Assembly: GCA_002423435.1 (NCBI GenBank) | Contig: DIWE01000043.1 | Coordinates: 182,211 to 246,210 of the forward strand | Direction: 5' to 3' | From: Clostridiales bacterium UBA6114 | Lineage (GTDB): Bacteria; Bacillota; Clostridia; Oscillospirales; Butyricicoccaceae | Length of the DNA stretch: 64,000 nucleotides | Shown here: piece by piece, positions 15,231-23,983 of the stretch | How positions within the stretch are numbered: position 1 is the stretch's first letter | Layout of the letters: every line of letters begins with the position of its first letter | Made by a program: the position numbers and the translations under genes | Notes under the pieces: generated by a model | The model's input: only the letters and a program-made list of their open reading frames with translations | What the model was told of the DNA's origin: nothing | Database searches by the model: none

Positions 15231-18071
15231 ATGGCCAATTTGAGAAAAAAGTTTCTATCTTTGGTACTAACGCTGTCGTTTGTTTTGTCACTAAGCGTTA
15301 TACCCGTAGGCGCAACGACTTTTACAGACGAAAACGACATCCAGTGCATGGATGCAGTCCAGATGCTGACTGCACTGGGCATTATCGTGGGCAATCCGGA
15401 CGGTTCCTTTGCGCCCAATGACTCGGTTACCAGGGCCCAGATGGCAAAAATGATTTATGTGCTGCGCAACAGCGGCGTCGACGACGGGGCGAAGGGTTAT
15501 CCCGCCAGCGGACTGACGGACATCAACGGCCATTGGGCGGAGGGCTACATCAACGCCTGCTATTCCGCCGGAATTATTGCCGGTGTCGGAGGCAACAGGT
15601 TTGATCCGGATTCCAGCGTAACAGGGATTCAGGTATATAAAATGCTCCTTACGGTTATCGGTTACGACCAGAACCGCGCAGGGCTGGTGGGACCGACTTG
15701 GGCACAGAATACGATGAAGCTCGCAAGTGAGACCGGAATCACGGAGGATGTCACCTGCAGCCTGAGCGAGGCTATGCCCCGTCAGTTTGCCGCCCAGGCG
15801 ATCTACAATGCCATCGATGCAAACCGCGTCAAGCTGGACGACGGCGAATATGTCGAATACAGCACGACCGATGCCGATCCGACGGTGGGCGAGAAATATA
15901 TGGGCCTGAAAACGGCGGAAGGCATCTATGTCGGCAACGATGAGTTTTCTTTGGACGGTACGTCCATTTCCGACGGTTACATTAAAATTGCGGTTGTCGA
16001 GGACGGCCAGGAAACCGGCGCTGTACTCCGAATCAAGAGCGACGCGGACATCTCGCTGATCGGGCAGCAGGTCAAGGTACAATACAAAACCAACAGCAAC
16101 AGCAGCACCAACGTCGCATACGGCATGTACGCGACCGGCGACTCCGAGCTTGAGAATTTCAAAACCGTCGACGGTTATGATGCCGACGATCTGAAGAACA
16201 AGGCTTCCGCGGACGCGCCGGTATATGTAAACTGCCGGTTGTTTGAGCCCGATGTGGATCAGAACGGGGACATTGATGACGATGATGAAGAAAGCTGGAC
16301 CATTGATTATTTAGCGGAAACCAGCTACCCGGACGGAACCCGCATCCTTCCCAAAGGATATTCGCTGACGATCATCTACAATGACCTTACCGATGACGAG
16401 GGCGATCCCAGCGAGTACACTTCTCTTGCATTTGTCACCGCGGTGTCCTTAAACGAGATTACCACTTACTCCGGCAGCACGCTGACGTTCAGCGATGCGA
16501 TCCCCACCGATAATTTTGCCGATACCGACGACGATCCGATGGATAAGGAAAAGAGCTTTGACTTAGACGACCAGACCATTACTTATGATCTGCCGGAGGA
16601 CGTTGAAGAGGGCGATATCGTTTATGCGTGGTATAACCCGGTAGGCGACGTCCTGCATGCGGCCAAGGCCGAGTACATCAGCGGCGAGGTGACCGGCGTA
16701 ACGTCGGACGGCGATAAAATCCGCATGGATGACACTTATTATTCCTACAGCGATCTGGGAGAGTTTTCCCCATATGCGAGCGACAACTCCGATTTTACCG
16801 ATCCGGAGGATATCAACACCGGCAACGATTATAACCTCTATTTGCTCAACGGGTTTTATGTGGCGGCCGGTAAAACGTCCGGGACCGGCAGCGGCAACGA
16901 CGACGACTTCGCGGCAATAGACGGCGCATACACCGTCGGCGAGGAGCTGCGGCTGAAGCTGGTCACAGCGGACGGCAGCACCGTGACCTATAACGTCAAT
17001 GAATTTTTGGATGTCGATGTCGACGACATGAGTTCCGCGGAGCTTGAGGATATCAGAGACGCGTTTATTGATGAAGATACCGACGAAATAAAAATCAAGC
17101 TGGTCACCTACGAGATCAAATCCAATGGAGTCAATATTCTGGCGGTAAGCAGTCTTGATGAATTAAGAGACATTGACGACTTTGACGACGACGACTATCT
17201 GATCGAAGACCTGTACGAGGTTACGATCGACGGCGACGACAACGATTTGTTCTATAAGGAATCCACGGGCGTCATTACAAACAGCGAATTCACCGCGGTA
17301 GACGGTGTTGCCGACGCACTTTCCGGCTCCCAGTATATTGCCACCGACGCGACCATCTTCTTTGACGACGGCGATCTGGACGCCTATTATTTCTCAAGTC
17401 TTGACGACGACGTTGACTGGGGCGATATCGGCGATGGCGCAACCGTCTATATAGCGCTCAACGATGACGACGACATCGGCTGCCTGTGCGTGACCGGCAG
17501 CGACTGGGCGCCGAGCGCGGTAAGCGGGATGTCGTACGGATATCTGCTCAGAGAGCCGGCGGACAACGGTGATAATGTTGAATTCTACCTGTGGACCGTC
17601 AACGGAGCGGAAACCTACGAGTATGACGGAAGCCTGTCCACAGTGACGAGCGACGGGATATTGAAGCATTCCGTTGTTGCCTTTACGCTGGATGCCTCGG
17701 ATATGATTGACGATTTGTACCTGGTGATGCAGGATGACCTGTCCGATAAAAAGGATTTCCGCGACTATGATATCGGGTTCGGCGAGATTACGGATGTGGA
17801 CGGTTCCCGTATCAAGATCGTGAGCACAGAGGATTACACCGTTTCCTGCAAAACCACTGACGACTCGTATCTGATGACCATTGATTCCGATAATACCAAG
17901 GGCGTCGATGGAACGACAAAGCTGCGCAAAAACAATCAATGCATTTATGTTATCAACGACGATGCTGAGATCGAATTTGTCGTGATTGATACAAACGGCT
18001 ATTTCAAGAAGGGCAGCGCCTTTGAAAGGGCAAACAACGGCATCGATACGGATTTTCGTGTTGATGACTGA
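15231..18071 (+). CDS. SLH-domain S-layer protein
   Basis: 946 aa secreted surface protein. A Sec signal peptide (MANLRKKFLSLVLTLSF..., cleavage near VGA) is followed by SLH repeats: about residues 32-85 (MDAVQMLTALGIIVGNPDGSF, VTRAQMAKMIYVL), 92-150 (LTDINGHWAEGYINACYSAGII, FDPDSSVTGIQVYKMLL) and a weaker third to about 205. SLH domains bind pyruvylated secondary wall polymer. The remaining ~740 residues are rich in Asp and Gly with many DDD and DxDxD runs, suggesting calcium binding. AAGGAGG precedes ATG 15231. It stands alone between two promoters and a terminator, as expected for an abundant surface protein. Whether it is the main S-layer protein is inferred. Confidence 0.9.
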   Translation: MANLRKKFLSLVLTLSFVLSLSVIPVGATTFTDENDIQCMDAVQMLTALGIIVGNPDGSFAPNDSVTRAQMAKMIYVLRNSGVDDGAKGYPASGLTDINGHWAEGYINACYSAGIIAGVGGNRFDPDSSVTGIQVYKMLLTVIGYDQNRAGLVGPTWAQNTMKLASETGITEDVTCSLSEAMPRQFAAQAIYNAIDANRVKLDDGEYVEYSTTDADPTVGEKYMGLKTAEGIYVGNDEFSLDGTSISDGYIKIAVVEDGQETGAVLRIKSDADISLIGQQVKVQYKTNSNSSTNVAYGMYATGDSELENFKTVDGYDADDLKNKASADAPVYVNCRLFEPDVDQNGDIDDDDEESWTIDYLAETSYPDGTRILPKGYSLTIIYNDLTDDEGDPSEYTSLAFVTAVSLNEITTYSGSTLTFSDAIPTDNFADTDDDPMDKEKSFDLDDQTITYDLPEDVEEGDIVYAWYNPVGDVLHAAKAEYISGEVTGVTSDGDKIRMDDTYYSYSDLGEFSPYASDNSDFTDPEDINTGNDYNLYLLNGFYVAAGKTSGTGSGNDDDFAAIDGAYTVGEELRLKLVTADGSTVTYNVNEFLDVDVDDMSSAELEDIRDAFIDEDTDEIKIKLVTYEIKSNGVNILAVSSLDELRDIDDFDDDDYLIEDLYEVTIDGDDNDLFYKESTGVITNSEFTAVDGVADALSGSQYIATDATIFFDDGDLDAYYFSSLDDDVDWGDIGDGATVYIALNDDDDIGCLCVTGSDWAPSAVSGMSYGYLLREPADNGDNVEFYLWTVNGAETYEYDGSLSTVTSDGILKHSVVAFTLDASDMIDDLYLVMQDDLSDKKDFRDYDIGFGEITDVDGSRIKIVSTEDYTVSCKTTDDSYLMTIDSDNTKGVDGTTKLRKNNQCIYVINDDAEIEFVVIDTNGYFKKGSAFERANNGIDTDFRVDD

Positions 18072-18127
18072 TCAGGTATCTTTGAAAAGCTGAAAACTGA
18101 GGACAGTATCGGATACCAATGACAAAT

Positions 18128-18170
18128 AAAAAAGAACGGCGTCGCGTAATAACGGCGTCGTTCTTTTTAT
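18128..18170 (+). terminator. terminator after the S-layer gene
   Basis: AAAAGAACG and CGTTCTTTTT pair around a GC-rich centre that contains a repeated CGGCGTCG-like sequence; a T-run follows. Confidence 0.75.
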
Positions 18171-18209
18171 ATCCAAACCTCCACCAAAATGTCAAAGGAG
18201 AAAACGATT

Positions 18210-18455
18210 ATGAGAAGCGTAGCTGACTTTAGAACGGACCAGGCTCTGGCCGCCGGACTCATTTGTTATGATCTGAGCCTTGCCAAACAGGATGCGATCA
18301 GGATCGATATAAAAAATTGCCTTCCTGTCCAGGAGGCGCGGATGGTAGAGGAGCTTCCGATTGAGGTTTTTGAACTGATGCACGAGCAGCTGGGGCTTTC
18401 CTTTGTGGTCAAGGCCGGAAAAATTATCGGGGTCAATCACAAGGATTATTGTTGA
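18210..18455 (+). CDS. hypothetical protein (81 aa)
   Basis: 81 aa, not recognised. ATG 18210 is chosen because AAAGGAG lies nine bases upstream; an in-frame ATG at 18189 would start before that site. The protein begins MRSVADFRTDQALAAGLICYD, has no signal peptide or membrane segment, and ends with a short segment FVVKAGKIIGVNHKDYC. Predicted mixed alpha/beta, cytoplasmic. It stands between the S-layer terminator and the recombinase-like gene. Confidence 0.6.
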   Translation: MRSVADFRTDQALAAGLICYDLSLAKQDAIRIDIKNCLPVQEARMVEELPIEVFELMHEQLGLSFVVKAGKIIGVNHKDYC

Positions 18456-18614
18456 AAAATTTAACGGGCACAATCGCATGAAGTACGACAAAATACGACA
18501 TTATTACAGTTTTGATTACACTAAAATCATGGGGAGATCGTCTTTTGTCATATCCGTAAATATTCCGAAAAAAAGTGCGTATATTACTGTTGTGTTACAA
18601 ACGAACCCCTTCAA

Positions 18615-18643
18615 TTGACGGGGCAGATGCCGTTTGTTATAAT
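18615..18643 (+). promoter_or_regulatory. promoter of the recombinase-like gene
   Basis: TTGACG (18615-18620), 17-bp spacer, TATAAT (18638-18643): a near-consensus sigma-A promoter about 40 bp before the start codon. Confidence 0.75.
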
Positions 18644-18686
18644 TTTATGCACAGCAGAAATATCATTAAAAAAAGGGGGGGGATGT

Positions 18687-19262
18687 ATGAGATTCGGCTA
18701 TTGGTATGAGGTCTTGTCAGATGAACCGGGAACGCTTGTCGATGTGGACGATAAGGCGCTTCGAAGGCTTTGTGACGAGACCGCTTGTGACAGGCTCAAT
18801 TTTGCCGGCGATAGTCAGCCGGCGCTTAAGCAACTGATAGAACGCATGAAGGAAGGGGACCAGTTGGTTGTACCAAGCCTTTCCCGTTTTGCACAAAGCA
18901 CGGCCGATCTGATCGCGGTCATGGAAAAAATGTTTGAAAAAAAAGTCGCATTCCAGGCGCTCGACTGGCCGGAGGGTGAGCTTTATGAGGGCGGGGCGAC
19001 GCTGTGCATCATGAAAAGGGTTGCGGCTTTTCAGCGCGCGATGTTTGCCGCCGCGGCGCAGCGGGAAGCCGCGACCATACGCTTGCGGGGCCGGAGCGGA
19101 GGACGTCCCAAAATCGGCAATACGGAGTTAAGCCGGGCGCTTAAGCTTTACGATCAGAACAAGCTCAGCATCGAGAACATCACCAAGCGGACGGGCGTAA
19201 GCAAATCGACGCTTTACAAATACCTGACGCAGCGCCGCCGAGAGCGGGAGGACAAAAAATGA
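18687..19262 (+). CDS. serine-recombinase-like DNA-binding protein with altered active site
   Basis: 191 aa with the layout of small resolvases: catalytic-like domain (residues 1-130) and a C-terminal helix-turn-helix (GGRPK, then SIENITKRTGVSKSTLYKYL). Resolvases start with Y-x-R-V-S; here it reads YWYEVLS, so the arginine is missing although a serine remains at 11. The later LDRLGRS motif is SLSRFAQS (64-71): the first Arg is kept, the second is Gln. The E-R-x-x-I-x-x-R segment is replaced by an Ala-rich stretch. It may be a DNA-binding regulator rather than an active recombinase; an unusual active enzyme is possible. ATG 18687 is preceded by a run of seven G that serves as the ribosome site. 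Confidence 0.7.
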   Translation: MRFGYWYEVLSDEPGTLVDVDDKALRRLCDETACDRLNFAGDSQPALKQLIERMKEGDQLVVPSLSRFAQSTADLIAVMEKMFEKKVAFQALDWPEGELYEGGATLCIMKRVAAFQRAMFAAAAQREAATIRLRGRSGGRPKIGNTELSRALKLYDQNKLSIENITKRTGVSKSTLYKYLTQRRREREDKK

Positions 19263-19263
19263 A

Positions 19264-19305
19264 AACTGCTACAATGTGAAGGAGGATCGCAACATTGTAG
19301 CAGTT
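19264..19305. promoter_or_regulatory. perfect hairpin with Shine-Dalgarno-like loop
   Basis: 14-bp perfect stem (AACTGCTACAATGT / ACATTGTAGCAGTT) with a 14-nt loop containing GAAGGAGGA. It starts at the stop codon of the recombinase-like gene and lies between that gene and the convergent response regulator. No clear T-run follows on the plus strand, so it is either a weak terminator or a structured element. Confidence 0.6.
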
Positions 19306-19352
19306 GTCAGGGTTTGTGACAAGCGCAGTGGGAAATATATCGGGCTATGTGC

Positions 19353-20063
19353 CTACAGGGTAAAAACATAGCCGCTACCCCAAACGGTTTTAATATAATC
19401 ATGCTCACTGCCGAGCTTGTCACGCAATTTTTTTATGTTGACCGCAACCGTCCCGATATCGCCGTAATGAAAACCCCATACAGCCTCAAAGATGTTTTCC
19501 CGCGAAAGGACAACGCCCCTGTTCTGATACAGATACCAGAGAAGCTGAAATTCGCGGGTGGTCAAATCGAGCGGGCGGCCGTCAAGTGTGGCCACCAATT
19601 GGCTTGGATAAATCTTAAGCGGATCCGGGTTTACCTGGCTGTTTTCATTTTCGCGCAGGTGCTGATCCTTTTTAAGCCGTTCTCTGATGCGAAAAACCAG
19701 CTCCGGCATGCCGATCGGTTTAAATATAAAATCATCCTTGTCGCAAGTGCAGACATCCGCCATTTCGGGGCTTTGGGTATCCTCCAATACGAGAAGAATG
19801 GAGCAATTGATATTAATACGGCTCTGAAATTTTCCTCGCAATAAGATACGCGCGTCCTCCCATCCGGGTAATCTGATATTGAAAAGAATCAGCACGATAT
19901 TCTTTTTGGCTTCAAAAGCCTTAACAGCTGAAACCGCCGAATCGGCCTGAACCGGATCAAAACCTTCCTGAGCCAGCGTATCGGCTACTTGCGAAGTAAA
20001 CTCCCGGTCGTCATCCGCTATCAGTATTGTTTGTTTTTGCGTTATATTTTGATTCATAGTCAA
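19353..20063 (-). CDS. OmpR/PhoB-type response regulator with non-canonical receiver
   Basis: 236 aa. Receiver domain about 12-125 (ILIADDDREF with the acidic residues 17-19; FKPI with conserved Lys115) and C-terminal winged helix about 145-236 (LDLTTREFQLLWYLYQNRGVVLSRENIFEAVWG, then IKTVWGSGYVF). The normal phospho-acceptor in LLD-x-x-LPG is Asn: LFNIRLPG, N62. The Thr/Ser switch position is also not evident (LLVLEDTQ). It should therefore act without phosphorylation by a kinase, and no histidine kinase is adjacent. GGGA lies seven bases before ATG 20063; ATG 20057 is an alternative. Targets unknown; the nearby S-layer and efflux promoters are candidates. Confidence 0.85.
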   Translation of the reverse strand: MTMNQNITQKQTILIADDDREFTSQVADTLAQEGFDPVQADSAVSAVKAFEAKKNIVLILFNIRLPGWEDARILLRGKFQSRININCSILLVLEDTQSPEMADVCTCDKDDFIFKPIGMPELVFRIRERLKKDQHLRENENSQVNPDPLKIYPSQLVATLDGRPLDLTTREFQLLWYLYQNRGVVLSRENIFEAVWGFHYGDIGTVAVNIKKLRDKLGSEHDYIKTVWGSGYVFTL

Positions 20064-20177
20064 TATATCCCAAGTGTATGTAGTATTTATAGACTTTGAT
20101 TTTAGGATAACACACTTGGCGAAAAAAGTCTTCCATATTTATATTAAGAATTATTAAAAAGACAATTTGCGCAAATT

Positions 20178-20226
20178 AAAAGCCGGATGCCCTGCGGCCT
20201 TGACCGCAGGGCATCCGGCTTTTTTA
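20178..20226. terminator. strong bidirectional terminator
   Basis: 17-bp stem AGCCGGATGCCCTGCGG / CCGCAGGGCATCCGGCT with a 6-nt loop and T-runs on both strands. It closes the dehydratase operon on the minus strand and isolates the response-regulator gene. Confidence 0.85.
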
Positions 20227-20244
20227 AATTGTATCTTTTGCTAT

Positions 20245-21903
20245 TTAATGGCTGATATTGTCCCCGCTCATGACGGCGCCCTTTAAGATGGAGCCGACCG
20301 TTTGCTGGTAAATACCCATGAACCCTTTCCTTTTCGGTAGCTTCAATTCGAATTCGGCTGTGCGGCGGGCGATTTCCCCATCGGGCAGCAATACGTTGAT
20401 GGTGCGCTTTCCGATATCATACTCGACAATATCGCCGTCGCGGACAGCGACGACCGGGCCGCGCAGACCGGCTTCGGGGGAAAGATAGCCGAAGCAGGCG
20501 CCGGCGGCGGCCCCCGACAGGCGGCCGTCGGTAATGGTGCAGCAGGTATTGCCGAGCGTGCTGCCCTTGAGGCGGGTGGCAAACTGGTAGGCGGAGCCGG
20601 GGCCGCCCTTCGGGCCCTGCATCAGGACGAAAACCGCGGTATGCTCCTTGATCTCGTCGCGCTCCAGAGCGTTGATCGCGTCCATCGTCGAGTAGAAGAC
20701 TCTCGCGATGCCGGAGAAGGTATGCAGCTCGGGCGGGACGGCGGATAGTTTAATAAATGTGCCTTCGGGAGCAATATTTCCCTTAAGTAAAACCAGACCG
20801 CCCTCGCTGCTGAGGGGATTTTTCTGAGAGCGGATGACCACGGGGTTCATATTCCTGGCATCGGCGACATTCTCGTCCAGGGTCCTGCCGTTCACGCAGA
20901 TACAGGACAGATCCAGCTGGTCCTTGATTTCGGAAAGGAGGGCAGGCAGGCCGCCGGCCTCGTCGAAGTCGCGCATGGTATGGGGGCCGTTGGGGCGGAT
21001 GCCGATCAGCAGGGGAATATTCTGACTGGCCTCGGCATAGGTCTCGCTGCAGTCGAGCTCAAGCTCGGCTTCGGTGGCGGCGGCGGGAATATGGATGACC
21101 GTATTAGCTGAGCCGCCGACTGCCATACAGACCTTGATCGCATTGGCCACGGAAGCGTCGGTGATAATTTTCCTCGCCGTGATTCCCTTTTCCCAGAGGG
21201 TGAGGACCTGCCTGCCCGCGTCATAGGCGATCTCATGCAAGCGCTCGCTCCTGGCGGAGGTGGTGGCATTGCCGGGCAGGCTCATCCCGATGGTTTCCAC
21301 CATCAGGCTCATGCTGTTGGCCGTGCCCATCATACCGCAGGCGCCGGGGGCGGGGCAGGCGGCTTCCACGAGCTGCTCCATATATTCCTCGGTGATTTTT
21401 CCTTCACGCAGTTTATTTAAGTTAATGCCGATATCGATAAAATCCACGTTCTGGCAATTGAGCTTGCCGGTGTTCATGTAACCGCCGGTGACAATAATCG
21501 TAGGCAGGTCAAGACGGCCGGCAGCCATCAGCAGAGCGGGTACAACCTTGTCGCAGGTACCGATCAGCACCAAAGCATCCACCTTGTTGGCTTCCGCGTA
21601 GACCTCGATCTCATTGACCAGCAAATCGCGGCTGGGCAGGACATAGGGGCCGCTGCCGATGGAGTCGCACAGGTTCACACCGTTGAAATTAAAGGGGGTG
21701 CCGCCGGCGTCCCTGACGCCCCGGCAGACGGCTTCCGCGACGGGGAGCAGATGGATATGGCCGGGATTGATGTCGCTCCACGTGTTGACAACGCCTACAC
21801 GGGGCTTTGCAAGATCCTCGTCGGTAAGGCCGATGCCCTTGAGAAGAGAACGGGGAGCGGTCAGGCCTTCATAAGTTTTGAATTGGCTTCTGAGTTCAGG
21901 CAT
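20245..21903 (-). CDS. IlvD/Edd-family dehydratase
   Basis: 552 aa, usual length. Family motifs include VNTWSDINPGHIHL, the Fe-S cysteines in GTCDKVVPALLMA and PGACGMMGTANSM, and the C-terminal LPDGEIARRTAEF. These enzymes remove water from 2,3-dihydroxy acids (dihydroxyisovalerate, phosphogluconate, aldonates) to give 2-oxo acids. It is last in an operon with a TAXI-TRAP transporter and an opine-type dehydrogenase, not with ilv genes, so it probably works in catabolism of an imported hydroxy or sugar acid instead of in branched-chain amino-acid synthesis. TTGGAGG precedes ATG 21903. The substrate cannot be assigned. Confidence 0.88.
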   Translation of the reverse strand: MPELRSQFKTYEGLTAPRSLLKGIGLTDEDLAKPRVGVVNTWSDINPGHIHLLPVAEAVCRGVRDAGGTPFNFNGVNLCDSIGSGPYVLPSRDLLVNEIEVYAEANKVDALVLIGTCDKVVPALLMAAGRLDLPTIIVTGGYMNTGKLNCQNVDFIDIGINLNKLREGKITEEYMEQLVEAACPAPGACGMMGTANSMSLMVETIGMSLPGNATTSARSERLHEIAYDAGRQVLTLWEKGITARKIITDASVANAIKVCMAVGGSANTVIHIPAAATEAELELDCSETYAEASQNIPLLIGIRPNGPHTMRDFDEAGGLPALLSEIKDQLDLSCICVNGRTLDENVADARNMNPVVIRSQKNPLSSEGGLVLLKGNIAPEGTFIKLSAVPPELHTFSGIARVFYSTMDAINALERDEIKEHTAVFVLMQGPKGGPGSAYQFATRLKGSTLGNTCCTITDGRLSGAAAGACFGYLSPEAGLRGPVVAVRDGDIVEYDIGKRTINVLLPDGEIARRTAEFELKLPKRKGFMGIYQQTVGSILKGAVMSGDNISH

Positions 21904-21931
21904 ATTGGAACCTCCAAAAAAAATTAACTGA

Positions 21932-23917
21932 CTAATTTGAAACGATATCGGCTTTCTTTTTCTCCCTCAGATAACGCAGATACTGTCTTCCGAAAATAAT
22001 GGCCATTGCGGCAATGCCCATAAGATCGGTTTTGATCCCCGGGATAACCAGAGAAAAGCCTGCCAAACCAATGATGGCGGATTCCCAAAGCCGCAGCCTG
22101 TATTTGGCAAATCGCTCAAAGGCAATGCTGATCATCGTGGCTCCTATTGCGGCGGTGAGGAAGGTATGAATGATTTCCGGGATGCCGGCCCCGGTAACCA
22201 ACAGAATGCTGGAGTTAAAAACAAATACAAAAGGAATCAGAAGGCCCGGGATGGCAATCCGGAAGGATATCCAGCCGGCTTTTGAGGGATTGCACTGGGC
22301 AATGCCGGCGCCTGCATACGCGGCGATGGCGACGGGAGGCGTAATGGAGGCCATAATGCCGTAATAGAAGCAGAAGAGGTGCGCCGCTATGATGGGAACG
22401 CCGAATTTGACCAGAACCGGCGCGGCAATCGTGGCCAGCACAATGTAAACGCCGGTACAGGGCAGGCCCATGCCCAGGAAGATGGACAAAAACATGGTCA
22501 GAATGCAGGTAAGCAATAAATTGCCCTGCGCCAGAATCAGGATGTAGTTGCCGAGCACGGTGCCGATTCCGGTCAGCGTGGCGATGCCGATGATGAAGCC
22601 CACGCAGGCGCAGGCAACGGCGACGGCAACCGAGCGCTTGGCGCCCTCGCTCATCGCTTCGGCGATGTCCCGCAGGCTCATGCGGGTTGTCTTTCGCAGC
22701 TGTGCCACGACCACGGTGGAAACGATGCCGTAGAAGCCGGCGTTTACCGCGGAACGCCCCGAGCAGATGAAGTAAATTACCAGTATAAAGGGGATGATCA
22801 GGTGACCGCGCTTTTTCAGGGCTTCCTTAATATCGGGACATTCTTCCTTGCTTAAGCCCCGCAGGCCGTTTTTCTTGGCCCTGATATGGACCGAGACGAA
22901 AATGGAGAAGTAATACAGGATGCACGGCAGAATGGCTGCAAACATGATTTTGGAATAAGGCATCCCGATATAATCGGCCATCAGGAAAGCGGCGGTGCCC
23001 ATGACGGGGGGAACGATCTGGCCGCCGGTGGAGGCGCACGCCTCGACTGCCGCGGCAAACTCAGGCTCGTAGCCGATACGCTTCATCAGAGGGATGGTAA
23101 AAGTGCCGGTGGTCACCACGTTGGCGGCAGCGCTGCCGCTGACGGTGCCGAACAGGGCGCTCGACAAAACGGCCACCTTTGCGGGGCCGCCGGCCTTCCG
23201 GCCGGTCAGCGCGATGGCGATGTCCTGAATCAGTGCGCCAAGGCCGCTTTTCTCTAAGAATGCACCGAAAATAACAAATAAGACTATGTAGTTTGCGGAG
23301 GTGCCGAGGCAGGTGCCGAAGATTCCTTCGGGAATCATGAAAAGGTGGTCGACCAGCCGTTTGATGCTGCCGCCCTTGATCGTGAAAATGCCGGGCAGCA
23401 GATAGCCGAAATATCCGTAAAGCAGAAAAATCACGGAGATGACTGAAAGCTGAGCGGCCACACAGCGCCGTGTCGCCTCCAGAATCAGAAGGGACAGGAT
23501 AATGGCTATGACAATGTCCGTCTGATTGGCGATACCGGAACGGAGCAAAAAGTTCTTGTAATCGAGGATGACATAACCGATGCTGACGATTGAAAGGGCA
23601 AGGCAAATAATATCAAATGCCAAGGGGGGCTTGCCCTTGTCCTTTTTGCGTGTGGGGTACATCAAAAAAGCCAAAGTCATCACGAACAGGAGGTGTATCG
23701 GCCGCTGGCGCATAGTCTCCAAAAGCCCTGTACCGGAAGTATAGATATGGAAGCAGGCCATGGCAAAGGCAACGGCGCTGATCGCTTTTGCATAAAAGCC
23801 CGCAGTCTTTCTGACGTTTTCCTCCTGCGAGTATTTTTCCAGGACCTCCTGACCGAGCTCCTTGCTTATCGTATTGTTGACGGCGGGATCTTTGCCGGCT
23901 TCAGAGTTGTTGTTCAC
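21932..23917 (-). CDS. TRAP transporter fused permease (TAXI type, DctQ-DctM fusion)
   Basis: 661 aa integral membrane protein. The N-terminal ~180 residues contain the small-subunit-like helices, the remainder the large DctM-like subunit (GTVSGSAAANVVTTGTFTIPLMKRIGY, ASTGGQIVPPVMGTAAFLMADY, GMGLPCTGVYIVLATIAAPVL). Such fused permeases pair with TAXI-family binding proteins, exactly as found 66 bp upstream. It uses an ion gradient to import an organic acid. Start is GTG 23917 with GAGGAGGT at good spacing. A hairpin lies between it and the binding-protein gene. Confidence 0.92.
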   Translation of the reverse strand: MNNNSEAGKDPAVNNTISKELGQEVLEKYSQEENVRKTAGFYAKAISAVAFAMACFHIYTSGTGLLETMRQRPIHLLFVMTLAFLMYPTRKKDKGKPPLAFDIICLALSIVSIGYVILDYKNFLLRSGIANQTDIVIAIILSLLILEATRRCVAAQLSVISVIFLLYGYFGYLLPGIFTIKGGSIKRLVDHLFMIPEGIFGTCLGTSANYIVLFVIFGAFLEKSGLGALIQDIAIALTGRKAGGPAKVAVLSSALFGTVSGSAAANVVTTGTFTIPLMKRIGYEPEFAAAVEACASTGGQIVPPVMGTAAFLMADYIGMPYSKIMFAAILPCILYYFSIFVSVHIRAKKNGLRGLSKEECPDIKEALKKRGHLIIPFILVIYFICSGRSAVNAGFYGIVSTVVVAQLRKTTRMSLRDIAEAMSEGAKRSVAVAVACACVGFIIGIATLTGIGTVLGNYILILAQGNLLLTCILTMFLSIFLGMGLPCTGVYIVLATIAAPVLVKFGVPIIAAHLFCFYYGIMASITPPVAIAAYAGAGIAQCNPSKAGWISFRIAIPGLLIPFVFVFNSSILLVTGAGIPEIIHTFLTAAIGATMISIAFERFAKYRLRLWESAIIGLAGFSLVIPGIKTDLMGIAAMAIIFGRQYLRYLREKKKADIVSN

Positions 23918-23940
23918 GTCGTACCTCCTCTGGCGGTATA

Positions 23941-23967
23941 GGGAAAGACGGATAAACCGTCTTTCCC
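23941..23967 (-). promoter_or_regulatory. intercistronic hairpin between TAXI binding protein and permease
   Basis: Perfect 11-bp stem GGGAAAGACGG / CCGTCTTTCCC with a 5-nt loop, just after the binding-protein stop. No U-run follows on the minus strand. Confidence 0.75.
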
Positions 23968-23983
23968 CTGTGGAAACAAATCA

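Noticed and set aside
18672..18682. Run of Gs as a sequencing artefact or phase-variable tract
   Set aside because: The run lies in the ribosome-binding region of the recombinase-like gene; length variation could alter expression but there is no evidence for it here.
18687..19262. Resolvase-like gene as sign of a transposon or phage island
   Set aside because: No transposase, integrase, attachment repeats or phage genes nearby, and the catalytic residues are altered.
20245..21903. Assignment as biosynthetic ilvD
   Set aside because: The gene lies with a TRAP transporter and an opine-type dehydrogenase under a GntR regulator and lacks ilv or leu neighbours, so only the family is stated.
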